A stretch of DNA of 64,000 nt from Ascaphus truei (lineage: Eukaryota; Chordata; Amphibia; Anura; Ascaphidae), in contig WSYH01001241.1 of the NCBI GenBank assembly GCA_036426205.1, forward strand, positions 22,501 to 86,500. Reading direction: 5' to 3'. Under the pieces are notes generated by a model, which did not search any database, was not told the DNA's origin, and was given only the letters and a program-made list of their open reading frames with translations. This document shows, in pieces, positions 21,979 to 31,090 of the stretch (position 1 is the first letter of the stretch; each line of letters begins with the position of its first letter). A program made the position numbers and the translations under genes.

Positions 21979-23069
21979 GTAAGGAATCCGCTCCGCGGTT
22001 TACTGGTTGCTTTACCTTGCAGACTTGTGCAGTCCTGGAGCACCTCTCCTGATGTTTGCTGCAGCCTGGATTCACTCACCAAAGCTATACACACTCCCTC
22101 TGGTATCTATTGCAGCTGTGCAGCCTATCACTGCAACATAGACTTGTATTCACTCATTTGGAGCAGTACCTTCACACCCCCGCCGGGGATTGGCCCGCTG
22201 GCCTTTAAGTATTGCTTTCCCATAATGCTCCTTGCCGAGCATAGTCCTAACTGGATGTCGACTGTTTTGCCACAAGCCCTCGCTTGTTCTCCTATGCTGA
22301 TACCAGGTTCCGCCCTGCGTCCTTCAGCTTCCTTCAAGCCGCTTGTTCTCCGATGCTGATACCAGGTTCCGCCCTGCGTCCTTCAGCTCCCTTCAAGCCG
22401 CTTGTTCTCCTATGCTGATACGGAGGTTCCGCCCTGCGTCCTTCAGCTTCCTTCAAGCTCCCGCTTGTTCTCCTGCGCTGAAGCAAAGGTATCCCCTATG
22501 TCTTCAGCTTCCTGCTTTCCTGCACTGAGGCAAAGGTATCCCCCGCGCCCTTCAGTCTCCTGATTCCTGCACTGTAGCGGAGGTTTCCCTGTGGATCTTC
22601 AGCTTCCTGGTTCCTGGGGCCTACTCTTTCCCTAATCTAGAGAGGCCGTGTCCTGGTTCCTGCGCTGTTACAGAGGATTCCCCAGCCGCTCAGGACTCTT
22701 GCGCTGTAGCACTGGTTCACCCGTGCAGCAAGCGGTGTGCTACGCTGGTCTACTTACCATCTCCTGTGACCAGCACCATGGGCCATGGCCGTCGCTCGCG
22801 CAGAGCCCAACCCCGCGCTCCTAAGCTGAAGCGGGGCTCTCCTGACTACATGTTGCCAAACTCTTGCTTGAACAATGTTTATCCTGATATCTCCAGCCCT
22901 GACCCTGGCTTGTACAATGACGACGCTGTCTTCTCCTATCCTGATCCTGCGATGTACGACAACGAACTGCGCAATCCGGATCAGTCTGCGCGGTCTCAGG
23001 TCGGTGCTTTTACAACCCCACCTCAGCCTCGCGGTCCGGTCCTGGTTTGTGGCGAGCAGAACCCTGACA
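21979..23069 (+). mobile_element. 5' LTR of the element carrying the 1081-codon ORF
   Basis: Begins TGTAAGGAATCC at the exact point where gag of element A is interrupted and ends CCCTGACA at 23069. It is repeated directly at 26233-27289. It holds three close and two or three degenerate tandem units of about 59-63 bp (starting 22282, 22341, 22400, 22463) built on CTTGTTCTCC...TTCCGCCCTGCGTCCTTCAGC. The last 290 bp are the first 97 codons of the ORF. No TGG-type primer-binding site is obvious just after 23069. Confidence 0.75.
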
Positions 23070-26023
23070 GTATGCTCGGCCGCACAAACTCGGACCCCGC
23101 TGAGGTGAGGGTTGGTAAGTTTTTTCCTAAAAACCTGTCCCAGCCTGTAGACCAGTCCCAGTTTGAGAATAATTATTTGTGCGATATAATACCTCTGATG
23201 GAAGATCCGTTTATGTTGGAGGGCTTGACTCCCTTGCAAAAGAAATGCCGTAATAATCTGGTTTATAAGGCTTACTGCCTCAGAGACTTAAAACAGTATC
23301 TGGCCAGTGTTTTGGCCATTGCTAACATTGCTTGCTCCCCTGATTCCCCTTTAACTGGGGAGGAGCTGAGTCCTGTGGAACTGGTCAACGCCTGTAGTAC
23401 ACTCAATGCCCTGACTTTATCCTTGGACATTCCTATAGTATTCCCAGAACCTTCCGTCATGGTGGCTCTCGCTCACGAGACGCTGCATGTACTTTCCCGT
23501 GCATTGGATGATTGCTTGTTAAAACAGGATCGTCTCTTAGCCGCTCACGCCGTCGTTTGGCGGTATCCCTCGGCTACCAGTCCTGTTGCTAAACCGGGGG
23601 ACGTATCTCTCTCTCCGGGAGATGACCAAACAGAACTATTACCAATATCTCCCAACGTAGTAACTGCCACAGTCCCAAGCTCTGATTGTATGCCCGGGTT
23701 CCCTGACACTATTGATATGTCTACATTAACCCCTGCCGATCAGTCCTGTGAGGTCCCCTTGGAGAACACATATGTGTCACTAACTAACACTAAGGTTCTT
23801 GTATCAGAGAATAAGTCCCTTGGTTCTCCTATTTCTAGCTTTGAATCCCTCTCTCTAGGTCTTGAGGGTTTTCCAGCTTTAAACTCTGCTAGACAGTCCT
23901 GCGCGCTTTCCCCGTCAGAGAAAGAATCCCTAAGTTCTGTTCCCAGGGTTATTTCTGTATTAACCTCTGTGGGGCAGCTCTCTGAGTCTCCTTTGATAAT
24001 TCCCTGTTCTCTGCCAGCCACGGTCACGCCCCTAGCTCCAGAGGAGAGATCCCTTGTCTCTCCTAATATAGAGAAAAAATTTCCTATGTATTACTCTCAG
24101 GCATTGTCTGCATTAACCCCTGTAAATTCTTGCTGCCTCCAAGTTAATGTCTTCGTTGTAGCCTCAGAGAATGAGTCCACAAGTCAGACAGCAGAGGTTG
24201 CATTGAGGGATTCCCATAACCGTACGGAGTCTCTAGATATTCTTTGCTATAAATCCCCTGCTTCAGCTCAAGTTTCCGCAGTTTCGTCTCCGGAGACTTC
24301 GGCTAAAGTTCTGGTTCCTGTTAAATGTATTCAGGAGTCAGGTTTTTCCCTAAGCTTAGTCGCAGAGTTCCTTCTCCCGGGTATTTCACTGAACCAGCCT
24401 GTCGCCCACATAGCGGTGATCCCTGCTTCAGCGCATAGTTCCCACATTATGGAGTCTGCAGTAAGTTCTGGTTTCCCAGACATTCCTTACCAAATACCTA
24501 CTTCAGAGACCAGTGCAGTTATGATTAACCCCCATGTACTGTCTGAGTTCTCCTCCTCTTTAAGCTTAGGGTTAAAGGCATACAGTAGTCTGTATGTCTC
24601 TCCTGGGGTTCATATTATGTTCCCAGGAATGTTTGCTGACGCACGGTTTTCTCCCAAAAGTGACGCTTTTCCATATAGATTAGTAAAAAGCTTGCACACT
24701 CTTTCCCTTTTCGCTGAATTATGTCTTTCTAGTTTTGAGACTCTGAGAGGTAATGATTCTCCTTCTGATTCTGAAGCTCTTCCTACAAGGAGTATCCTGT
24801 CTGGGGGTCCCCCTGATTTCTCTCTCCAGGCTAATTCTCCAGGGATCAGCATATCTGTGGTCACTCCCTTAGTACTGTCTGAGGTCACCATGCATATATT
24901 ACAAGTCCTGGGGTTTAACTCTGAGCTGTTTAGCTGTCCTGCTTTTGCTGAAACCCAGTCCCTCAGTACTGTGTCTAAATATGCCCCAGCAAACATGGGG
25001 TTACTCTGGGAAGAAATTAAAACTCCTGTCTTAAAGGGTATTTTTTCTCACATGTCCAGCAAATCTAGAACCTCAGTAATTGTTTCTAAGTCACTTATCA
25101 ATACATATGATTTTTTCCCTAATCAAACCCAGACACCCTCACTATCGGTTAGGAGTCCTGTGATCAGAGATTTTGCACTAGAAAACACACCAATTCATGT
25201 TTTTGTCAGGTTAGGTACCCCTGTGGTTAGGGCCATTGCAGTTTCGGAAAAGACTCCTTGTACTCCTAAGGTGCCTGTCATTAAGAGATTTCATAGTTCA
25301 TACTTGCTGCTTGATGATTCTCAGGGCCCTGTCACTGAGGTACAGACTTCAGCTTCTGATGTTAGCTTCCCTCCCACCACTACCCTGGCTCTGCCTTTTT
25401 CTCAAGCTACTGATTTGAAGATCCCAAGGACTATTCCTGATTCACTGACAATATTATCTCCCAATGAAGATTTCCCAGTATTGGAGAGCTCTACTGTTGT
25501 TTGCTTCTCTGCTCCTGCTAAACCATGGTTTTGTCCCTCGGAATTTTCGGTTGCCCCTGTTATTTCCTCTCAGTTGGAAATACTCTGTACGTATCCCAAG
25601 ATTTCGGTCCCTATGCCTGGTTTACTGCTTGCCTTGTCACCTTCCATACCAATACCGGGAGATGCTTCTAACCAGCCTATACCCTTACTAACCATTACTT
25701 GGGAGCCTTCTAGAGGAAAAATTTCCCGACAAAATTTCCAAAATGCAGTGGTCAGCCAAGACTTTTCTGTTACAAAAAGTTTCTCCTGGGTATTCGATCA
25801 ACTATACAGGGCCCGCGGATCCAGTTCAGGTTCTTTATTAAAGACTGGGCTTTCAGTGGGGTTCTTCTACCGTTTTCTGTCTGGGAACTCTCTGGTTCTC
25901 ACAGCCCTGGATTTCCAAGACATTTTGCGAGGCGAGCATGTACCAAGGATGTTTCTCCATCAACTCTATATCCTAGAACTGTACTCACCAAGGAAATGCT
26001 CGTTTACGGATCCTTCCACCTAA
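22778..26023 (+). CDS. Unknown 1081-residue Ser/Pro/Leu-rich protein encoded by an LTR element
   Basis: I do not recognise this protein. The start is the ATG at 22778 in a strong vertebrate context (GCACCATGG); the frame is also open upstream to a GTG. Residues 1-100 are basic then Pro/Asp-rich with PDISSPDPGLY and SYPDPAMYDNE. About residues 145-275 look alpha-helical (LTPLQKKCRNNLVYKAYCLR, ELVNACSTLNALTLSLDIPI, LAHETLHVLSRALDDCLLKQ) and could be a folded domain, conceivably gag-like. The remaining 800 residues are Ser/Pro/Thr/Val-rich with recurring LSLGL and SPLVxPxSxPS wording and no zinc knuckle, DSG or RT motif. No signal peptide or clear membrane helix is evident. The frame is uninterrupted over 3.2 kb although neighbours are broken, which suggests recent coding selection or a young insertion. 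The first 97 codons or so lie in the LTR. Confidence 0.6.
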   Translation: MGHGRRSRRAQPRAPKLKRGSPDYMLPNSCLNNVYPDISSPDPGLYNDDAVFSYPDPAMYDNELRNPDQSARSQVGAFTTPPQPRGPVLVCGEQNPDSMLGRTNSDPAEVRVGKFFPKNLSQPVDQSQFENNYLCDIIPLMEDPFMLEGLTPLQKKCRNNLVYKAYCLRDLKQYLASVLAIANIACSPDSPLTGEELSPVELVNACSTLNALTLSLDIPIVFPEPSVMVALAHETLHVLSRALDDCLLKQDRLLAAHAVVWRYPSATSPVAKPGDVSLSPGDDQTELLPISPNVVTATVPSSDCMPGFPDTIDMSTLTPADQSCEVPLENTYVSLTNTKVLVSENKSLGSPISSFESLSLGLEGFPALNSARQSCALSPSEKESLSSVPRVISVLTSVGQLSESPLIIPCSLPATVTPLAPEERSLVSPNIEKKFPMYYSQALSALTPVNSCCLQVNVFVVASENESTSQTAEVALRDSHNRTESLDILCYKSPASAQVSAVSSPETSAKVLVPVKCIQESGFSLSLVAEFLLPGISLNQPVAHIAVIPASAHSSHIMESAVSSGFPDIPYQIPTSETSAVMINPHVLSEFSSSLSLGLKAYSSLYVSPGVHIMFPGMFADARFSPKSDAFPYRLVKSLHTLSLFAELCLSSFETLRGNDSPSDSEALPTRSILSGGPPDFSLQANSPGISISVVTPLVLSEVTMHILQVLGFNSELFSCPAFAETQSLSTVSKYAPANMGLLWEEIKTPVLKGIFSHMSSKSRTSVIVSKSLINTYDFFPNQTQTPSLSVRSPVIRDFALENTPIHVFVRLGTPVVRAIAVSEKTPCTPKVPVIKRFHSSYLLLDDSQGPVTEVQTSASDVSFPPTTTLALPFSQATDLKIPRTIPDSLTILSPNEDFPVLESSTVVCFSAPAKPWFCPSEFSVAPVISSQLEILCTYPKISVPMPGLLLALSPSIPIPGDASNQPIPLLTITWEPSRGKISRQNFQNAVVSQDFSVTKSFSWVFDQLYRARGSSSGSLLKTGLSVGFFYRFLSGNSLVLTALDFQDILRGEHVPRMFLHQLYILELYSPRKCSFTDPST

Positions 26024-26232
26024 AGAACTTTAGGACAAACTCGATGTCTCCGAGAACCAGGATGGCCCTGTCTGGCCGCAGTTTTTCACCGTGGGGGGGG
26101 GTACACTAAGGAGTAACCACGAGTCTCTGGAACCACGACTCTACCCCCAACTAGACGGTCAGACAACAATCCCGGTTCCCAACTCTAGGTGTGCTATGTT
26201 CGCCCGGAGGTCCGCGTGAAGGGGGGGGGTAC
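26024..26232 (+). other. Spacer with two purine tracts before the 3' LTR
   Basis: Between the ORF stop and the second LTR lie two near-identical tracts: GTGGGGGGGGGTACACTAAGG (near 26090-26110) and GAAGGGGGGGGGTACTGTAAGG (near 26219-26240). The second borders the LTR and is the likely plus-strand primer. The first resembles an old tract-plus-LTR junction (TAC followed by ACTAAGG), perhaps a relic of the ancestor. Confidence 0.5.
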
Positions 26233-27289
26233 TGTAAGGAATCCGCTCCGGGTTTTATGGTGCTTACCTTGCAGACTTGTGCAGTACTGGAGCACCTCTC
26301 CTGGTTTGCTGCAGCTGGATTCACTCACCAAAGCTATACACACTCCCTCTGGTATCTATTGCAGCTGTGCAACTATCACTGCGAACATAGACTTGTATTC
26401 ACTCATTTGGAGCAGTACCTTCACACCCCCCGCCGGGGATTGGCCGCTGGCCTTTAAGTATGCTTTCCCATAATGCTCCTTGCCGAGCATAGTCCTAACT
26501 GGATCTACGTTTTGCACAAGCCCTCGCTTGTTCTCCTATGTGTTACCAGGTTCCGCCTGGTCCTTCAGCTTCTTCAAGCGCTGTCTCTCTGTGCTGATAC
26601 CAGGTTCCGCCTGCGTCTTCAGCTCCCCTTCAAGCCGTTGTTCTCCTATGTGATACGGAGGTCCGCCCTGGTCCTTCAGCTCCTTCAAGCTCCCGTCTGT
26701 TCTCGCTGATGAAGCACAAGGTATACCCTATGTCTTCAGCTGCTGCTTTCCGTGCACTGAGCAAAGGTATCCCGGCTCAGTCTCCTGATTCTGCAATGTG
26801 CGGAGGTTTTTGTCCGGGATCTCAGCTTCCTGGTTCCTGGGGCCTACTCTTTCCCTAATCTAGAGAGGCGTGTCCCTGGTTCCGCGCTGTTACAGAGGAT
26901 TCCCCAGCCGCTCAGGACTTTCGCTGCTGTAGCACTGGTTCACCGTGCAGCAAGCGGGGGTGTGTGTACGCTGGTCTACTTACCATCTCCTGTGACCAGC
27001 ACAATGGGCCATGGCCGTCGCCGCGCAAAGCCCAACCCCGCGCTCTAAGCTGAAGCGGGGGCTCTCCTGACTACATGTTGCCAAACTCTTGCTTGAACAA
27101 TGTTATCCTGATATCTCAGCCCTGACCCTGGTTGTACAATGACGACGCTGTCTTTCCTATCCTGATCCTGCGATGTACGACAACGAACTGCGCAATCCCG
27201 GGAAGCAGTCTGCGCGGTTCAGGTCGGTGCTTTTACAACCCACCGCAGCTCGCGGTCCGGTCTGGTTTGTGGCAGAGCAGACAATGACA
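26233..27289 (+). mobile_element. 3' LTR of the ORF-carrying element
   Basis: Aligns from TGTAAGGAATCC to ATGACA with the 5' LTR, including a copy of the ORF start region whose frame is lost to single-base deletions. It is 34 bp shorter; most differences are missing single bases, a pattern that continues into 27290-29245 and may reflect lower sequence quality. Confidence 0.75.
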
Positions 27290-27863
27290 GGAGGTAGGAG
27301 TGGTGGGTTCTTCTGAGCACATGCTGTCAGGGCTGTAACCGCTCCGCAGTTGTACACCAATCCCCATGCTACGCCAGAAGTGAGTGAGCCCGAGGGACAG
27401 CATGCTCGGCAGCCAGCAAAGCCAGCATGCTACCTCGTCCGCAACCCTGGGCCAAGCCACCCGACCGGGGGGTTCACTAGAGCTCTCCTCATGTCCTGCA
27501 ACCCAGGAGTTGGGAGGACCCTCCGCACCTCCAGGATGAAAGTCAGCCATACAAAGCGTCGGGGCTTCCCCTCTGGTAGGACCTGAGGTCCTGATGCTCT
27601 AAATCCTCCTCCAGGTTGTGCTTGATCCGCCCACTGTCGGAATAAGTCATACACCGCAACTCTCTCAACGACTTTCTCTCTGGAATGACCTGAACCTCCT
27701 GAGCGATGCTCATGTGCCTTCAGAGTATGGGTGAAGGAACAGTGAAGTCTCTCGTGCTCTTGAAGGTGTGTGTCAATTGCATTTGTCTGAGGAGCTCACA
27801 AGCTACAACGGTCCTCACTATATACAGACAGCCCGCAGGAAACTGCCTACAGTTCAATCAGTA
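27290..27863 (-). pseudogene. Gmr1-like gag N-terminal half and leader (element A)
   Basis: Matches 15310-15870 of element B in the same orientation: the proline-rich gag linker (EGPPNSWV-type), the charged N-terminus near 27600-27700 and the leader ending ...CAATCAGTA. The reading frame is shattered by small indels. It is separated from the rest of gag (21978 and below) by the inserted LTR element. Confidence 0.75.
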
Positions 27864-27866
27864 TAA

Positions 27867-28247
27867 CACTGGGACACACTTTATTCGGTCGGCTAGTCCC
27901 ACGAATTCGGGTAACCCGGGTGTATTGGGTTGGTGACTGTTTTCTGCCCGAGTGCATTGAGTTATTTTCCAGCAGGGATTGAGCATTTTATCCCACTGGC
28001 TGCAATACTGCACAGTAATATATATATACGCATTACAATTCATGAATTTAGCCAATCTGGTAGACACGCGAAAGTTGCAGCCTATAATCCTAATCATTAT
28101 CATTTAACAGATCAGCCGCCCATCAGCCAGCATGAACCCAGGTGGGAAGGCAAATGCAACGGGGCTTGTCAGAGGTGAGGAGCGGCGCATTCCAGGATCT
28201 GCCAGGTACATACGGGGTATTTGCTCGAATAAAGTGTGTCGGTGCAG
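27867..28247 (+). mobile_element. Mariner-like MITE, copy 2
   Basis: Same family and orientation as 6952-7339: starts CACTGGGACACACTTTATTC and ends GAATAAAGTGTGTCGGTGCAG. TA flanks at 27864-27865 and 28248-28249. It interrupts the leader between 5' LTR and gag of element A. About 7 bp shorter than copy 1, with scattered single-base losses. Confidence 0.8.
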
Positions 28248-28271
28248 TAACACCAGCTGCCACAGTTTTTA

Positions 28272-29245
28272 AAAGCTGCACGGTGACATCAACTTTATCA
28301 CACCTATATTTCTGGGTCTGATTTTGAACAGAACAAGTTGCAAAAATAAATATGTGATTTATTTCCTTAATAGACAAAACACAGACATCTGCAGAATACA
28401 CTTAAAACAAACACAAACTGGGATAGGAAATGGAAGAAATTGTCCTTGGAACGAAGAAATTGTCCTTTGCTTGCCAGTGCACAGAAATGCAGCCTTGGTT
28501 TAAAAGCCTGTGGTTATGTGGTTGTAACCCCTTCATCCTGGACTGGTTGGCTGCTGACTGGAACAAAGTCTTGCATCTTTACATCATGGATTAAAATTCA
28601 GGAATCACACTGGGAATAATTGGGAAGAAACATTTTAGACTGCCCAAAGCTATCTAACATGTGGATCCAATCCCCTCATGGGTACAAAAAAACCCCAATG
28701 CAAGTGACCCACAGTTCCTAAGACCGGTCAAAAGGGCTGTCGGTGGGCAGGGCACATGGGAGGTTGAGACCCATGCCACTTAGCATACCTGGACTATACC
28801 ATTTCTTGGGGTCTCTGTGTCTGGTCTCTGACTCGAAGGTGTCACTAGCTGACATCTGCTGTGCATCCGAGCAAGTATTGCATACATTATGGGTCTCTGG
28901 GTCTTTTCATAATTGACAATTTTTAGACAGGGGACTCTAAATCTGTGGGAGCCTTTTGAGGCTCCATCATATAAAATAATTACAACCCTTTGAGGCTTGG
29001 TCATAAAAATACCGAAGCTCATTCACCCATATACACTGGGTCCAGTATTCCTGCTTGGACTTACAAAAAAATACATTCCTTTAATTAAGATCTTCATCAT
29101 GTGTTGGTTAGGGGTATGGTAAGCAATGCATATTGTCTTTTACCCTCGCAGACAGGGAATAGCCTGCACATGGGGAAAAAATGGCGGGGGACAGGGCAAC
29201 AACATGTAAGCATGGCAAATCAGGTATTAACCCTTTCACTCCGTC
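28272..29245 (-). mobile_element. 5' LTR of Gmr1-like element A
   Basis: Collinear with the 3' LTR 16723-17730 over its length (GGTGACATCAAC, CATCATGGATTAAAATTCAG, CCTTTTGAGGCTCCATCATA, CAGGTATTAACCCTTTC). Single-base deletions are frequent relative to the 3' LTR, and the outer end reads CCGTCAG instead of CCGCCACA. Confidence 0.8.
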
Positions 29246-29269
29246 AGTATCTGAACCTAAGTGCTGATA

Positions 29270-29661
29270 CTGCACGACACACTTTATTCGAGCAAATACC
29301 CAGTATGTACCTGCAGCTACCTGAATGCGCCGCTCCTCACCTCTGACAAGCCCCGTTGCATTTGCCTTCCCAGCCTGGGTTCATGTGGCTGACGGGCGGC
29401 TGATCTGTTAAATGATAATGATTAGGATTTAATAGGCTGCAATGCTTCGCGTGCTACCCAGATGGCATAAATTCATGATTGTAATGCAGTGTATATATAT
29501 AAAAACCTGGCAGTATTGCAGCAGCGGGAATAAAATGCTTCAATCCCTGCCTGGAAAATAACCCAATGCACTCGGGCAGAAAACAGTCACAAACCTCAAT
29601 ACACCCGGGTATACCCGAATTCGTGGGACTAGCCGAGCTCGAATAAAGTGTGTCGCCAGTG
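29270..29661 (-). mobile_element. Mariner-like MITE, copy 3 (inverted)
   Basis: Reverse-orientation copy of 6952-7339. Its ends are CTGCACGACACACTTTATTC on the left and GAATAAAGTGTGTCGCCAGTG on the right, with TA at 29268-29269 and 29662-29663. The inner sequence (TGCATTTGCCTTCCCAGCC, AATGATAATGATTAGGATTTAATAGG) is close to copy 1. Confidence 0.85.
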
Positions 29662-29663
29662 TA

Positions 29664-30029
29664 CATATGAGTACCAGGTTATTCTACTACGGAGCGCTCA
29701 GTTAACACTATACAGCGTAACCTGACGGTTACTAATAGGGTGACTCAACAGTATAAACAAACAGGCGGGTATTAGACACAGCTAGATGAGAAACTAGCAT
29801 TGACATCAACAAGGTCTCCAATACCTGCAGAGACAACACAAGATCTCTTTATAAGCCCTATATATACAGCCCGACACAACAACACACTATGATATGACAT
29901 TTTGATATAAGTAAACTAGTATACACACCCTGCAGCAAACACTTACTGATAAATACAGTAAACTAAGTGTTTAATAACAGGATATCCTCACGGAAGAAAA
30001 CGGAGCACAGCAATGCAGCAATTAGGGGG
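29664..30029. other. Unresolved AT-rich sequence
   Basis: Contains ordinary AT-rich sequence with a purine-rich patch near 29990. It probably belongs to the terminal region of the adjacent Penelope-like element, but no feature can be proved. Confidence 0.35.
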
Positions 30030-30093
30030 CTAGATACCGGTATAAAAGTCCTTTATTCCATGGTAGATATCATGGCATGGGATAGGTTAAAAA

Positions 30094-30134
30094 TCTCGAA
30101 CGCGTTTCGGGCCGTCGCCCTTTGTCAACAAGAG
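30094..30134 (-). ncRNA. Hammerhead-ribozyme-like motif, degenerate core
   Basis: Minus strand order: CTCTTG, core UUGACAA (consensus CUGANGA), stem II GGGC/GCCC with a short loop, GAAAC, GC, GUU, then CGAGA. The outer CTCTTG and CGAGA can form a five-pair stem I with one G-U. Two core positions deviate, so activity is doubtful. PLEs are known to carry minimal type I hammerheads in their terminal repeats. Confidence 0.5.
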
Positions 30135-30749
30135 TATTTGCAGACTGCAGCTACCGCAGCTGATATAGGAGTTCCCCTGCCTCCAGCTGATTAATGATGT
30201 ATCCTGCAATTAGCACGAAATTGTCAAGGTACGATCTGATTGGCCCAAGCCCTGGACCAATGAGATCACTGGGCAGTGAATAAATTACTAGTCCCGAGGA
30301 GGGGAGGGGAATATCACATAGATCAGATGCAGAGCTTGTGTATGTTGAAAACTCAGCATACACTAATAAAGAAAGGTGATATTAAAAACAATGACATAAA
30401 CACATATTAAAAGCAATCTTGTACATTGAAATGGTGGAATGGAAGACATAATTATTCTCAGTGTTTTAGCTAAATGAATTATAATTCACTATCTTTGTTG
30501 CATGCACATATCTAAGGACGATGTATTCTTAAAGATATACTTATGAAATGCAAAAGGTGTAATGAACAAGGTATAGCATATACCAAACATTAATTTAACT
30601 GATACAGCAATCAGGAATATATATAGTTATTAAGAGTTGAGCCTTATTCAGTATATGTGTGAAAATGATCACACAGTGATATGCAGGTATATATATACAG
30701 GAATATCCAAAATAAGTGAAGCATATCTAATAAAAAGGTTATACGTCAT

Positions 30750-30962
30750 GGGAAGGAGGGGGGGAGGGGTGGGAAGGGGAGAGGGATGGGGGGGGGTGGG
30801 AGGGGGAAGGGGGGAAGAGGGGGGGAGGGGAAGGGGGGAAGTGGGGGGGGAGGGGGGGGCGGGGAGGTGGGGGTGGGAGTGGGGGGAGGGGGGGAGGGGG
30901 GAGGTGGGGGGAGGGGGGGGCGGAGGGAGGGGGGAAGTAGGGATGGGGAATGGGGGGGAAGA
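30750..30962. repeat. G-rich (GGGGA)n-type low-complexity tract
   Basis: About 210 bases of G with scattered A and T. ORFs rich in Gly/Arg (plus) or Pro/Ser (minus) here are composition artefacts. Potential G-quadruplex former. Confidence 0.9.
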
Positions 30963-31090
30963 TGGACAAAGGCTAATGAAATAACGCCTATTTAATGATT
31001 TTATTTAAGAAAATGTTTGAGTTCCCAGTCGGTATTCATACCCTTGGGTGTCAAAGTCCCAAGGGTATAAATCCAAATAAGTGTTTAATA

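Larger units (their letters stand above)
21979..27289 (+). mobile_element. Non-autonomous LTR retrotransposon with a single unknown ORF
   Basis: Two direct terminal repeats (1091 and 1057 bp) with TG/CA limits flank one large ORF. A purine tract GAAGGGGGGGGGTAC precedes the second repeat, the usual arrangement before a 3' LTR; the gypsy LTR at 59023 has the matching GGAGGGGTAC/TGTAAGG. The flanks GCGAG (21974-21978) and GGAG (27290-27293) fit a 4-5-bp target duplication within gag of element A. There is no gag, protease, RT or integrase signature, so it must depend on another element for movement. Confidence 0.75.
16723..29245 (-). mobile_element. Gmr1-like Ty3/gypsy element A, whole, with nested insertions
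   Basis: Minus-strand order: 5' LTR (29245-28272), leader split by a mariner-like MITE (28247-27867), gag N-terminus (27863-27290), an LTR element inserted in gag (27289-21979), the rest of gag, protease, integrase, reverse transcriptase and RNase H (21978-17741), and 3' LTR (17730-16723). The two gag halves join at a point matching the continuous gag of element B (CCCCGTTTACAAGGTGAGAG near 15310-15330), so the insertion model is independently supported. Integrase before reverse transcriptase is the defining order of Gmr1 elements. Confidence 0.85.
30030..31090 (-). mobile_element. Penelope-like element 3' remnant with hammerhead-like end
   Basis: On the minus strand 31085-31020 encodes WIYTL-type sequence ending NTDWELKHFL, the extreme C-terminus of a PLE endonuclease. 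The 3' region runs to a hammerhead-like motif at 30094-30134 and the AACGCGTTTCGGGCC...CCCTTTGTCAACAAG block common to PLE ends. A G-rich microsatellite at 30750-30960 interrupts the 3' region. Confidence 0.65.

Noticed and set aside
23740..24996. Antisense ORFs of 95-128 codons opposite the large ORF
   Set aside because: Shadows of the long plus-strand frame; no independent signal.
30637..30995. Gly/Arg-rich and Pro-rich ORFs
   Set aside because: Produced by a G-rich microsatellite.
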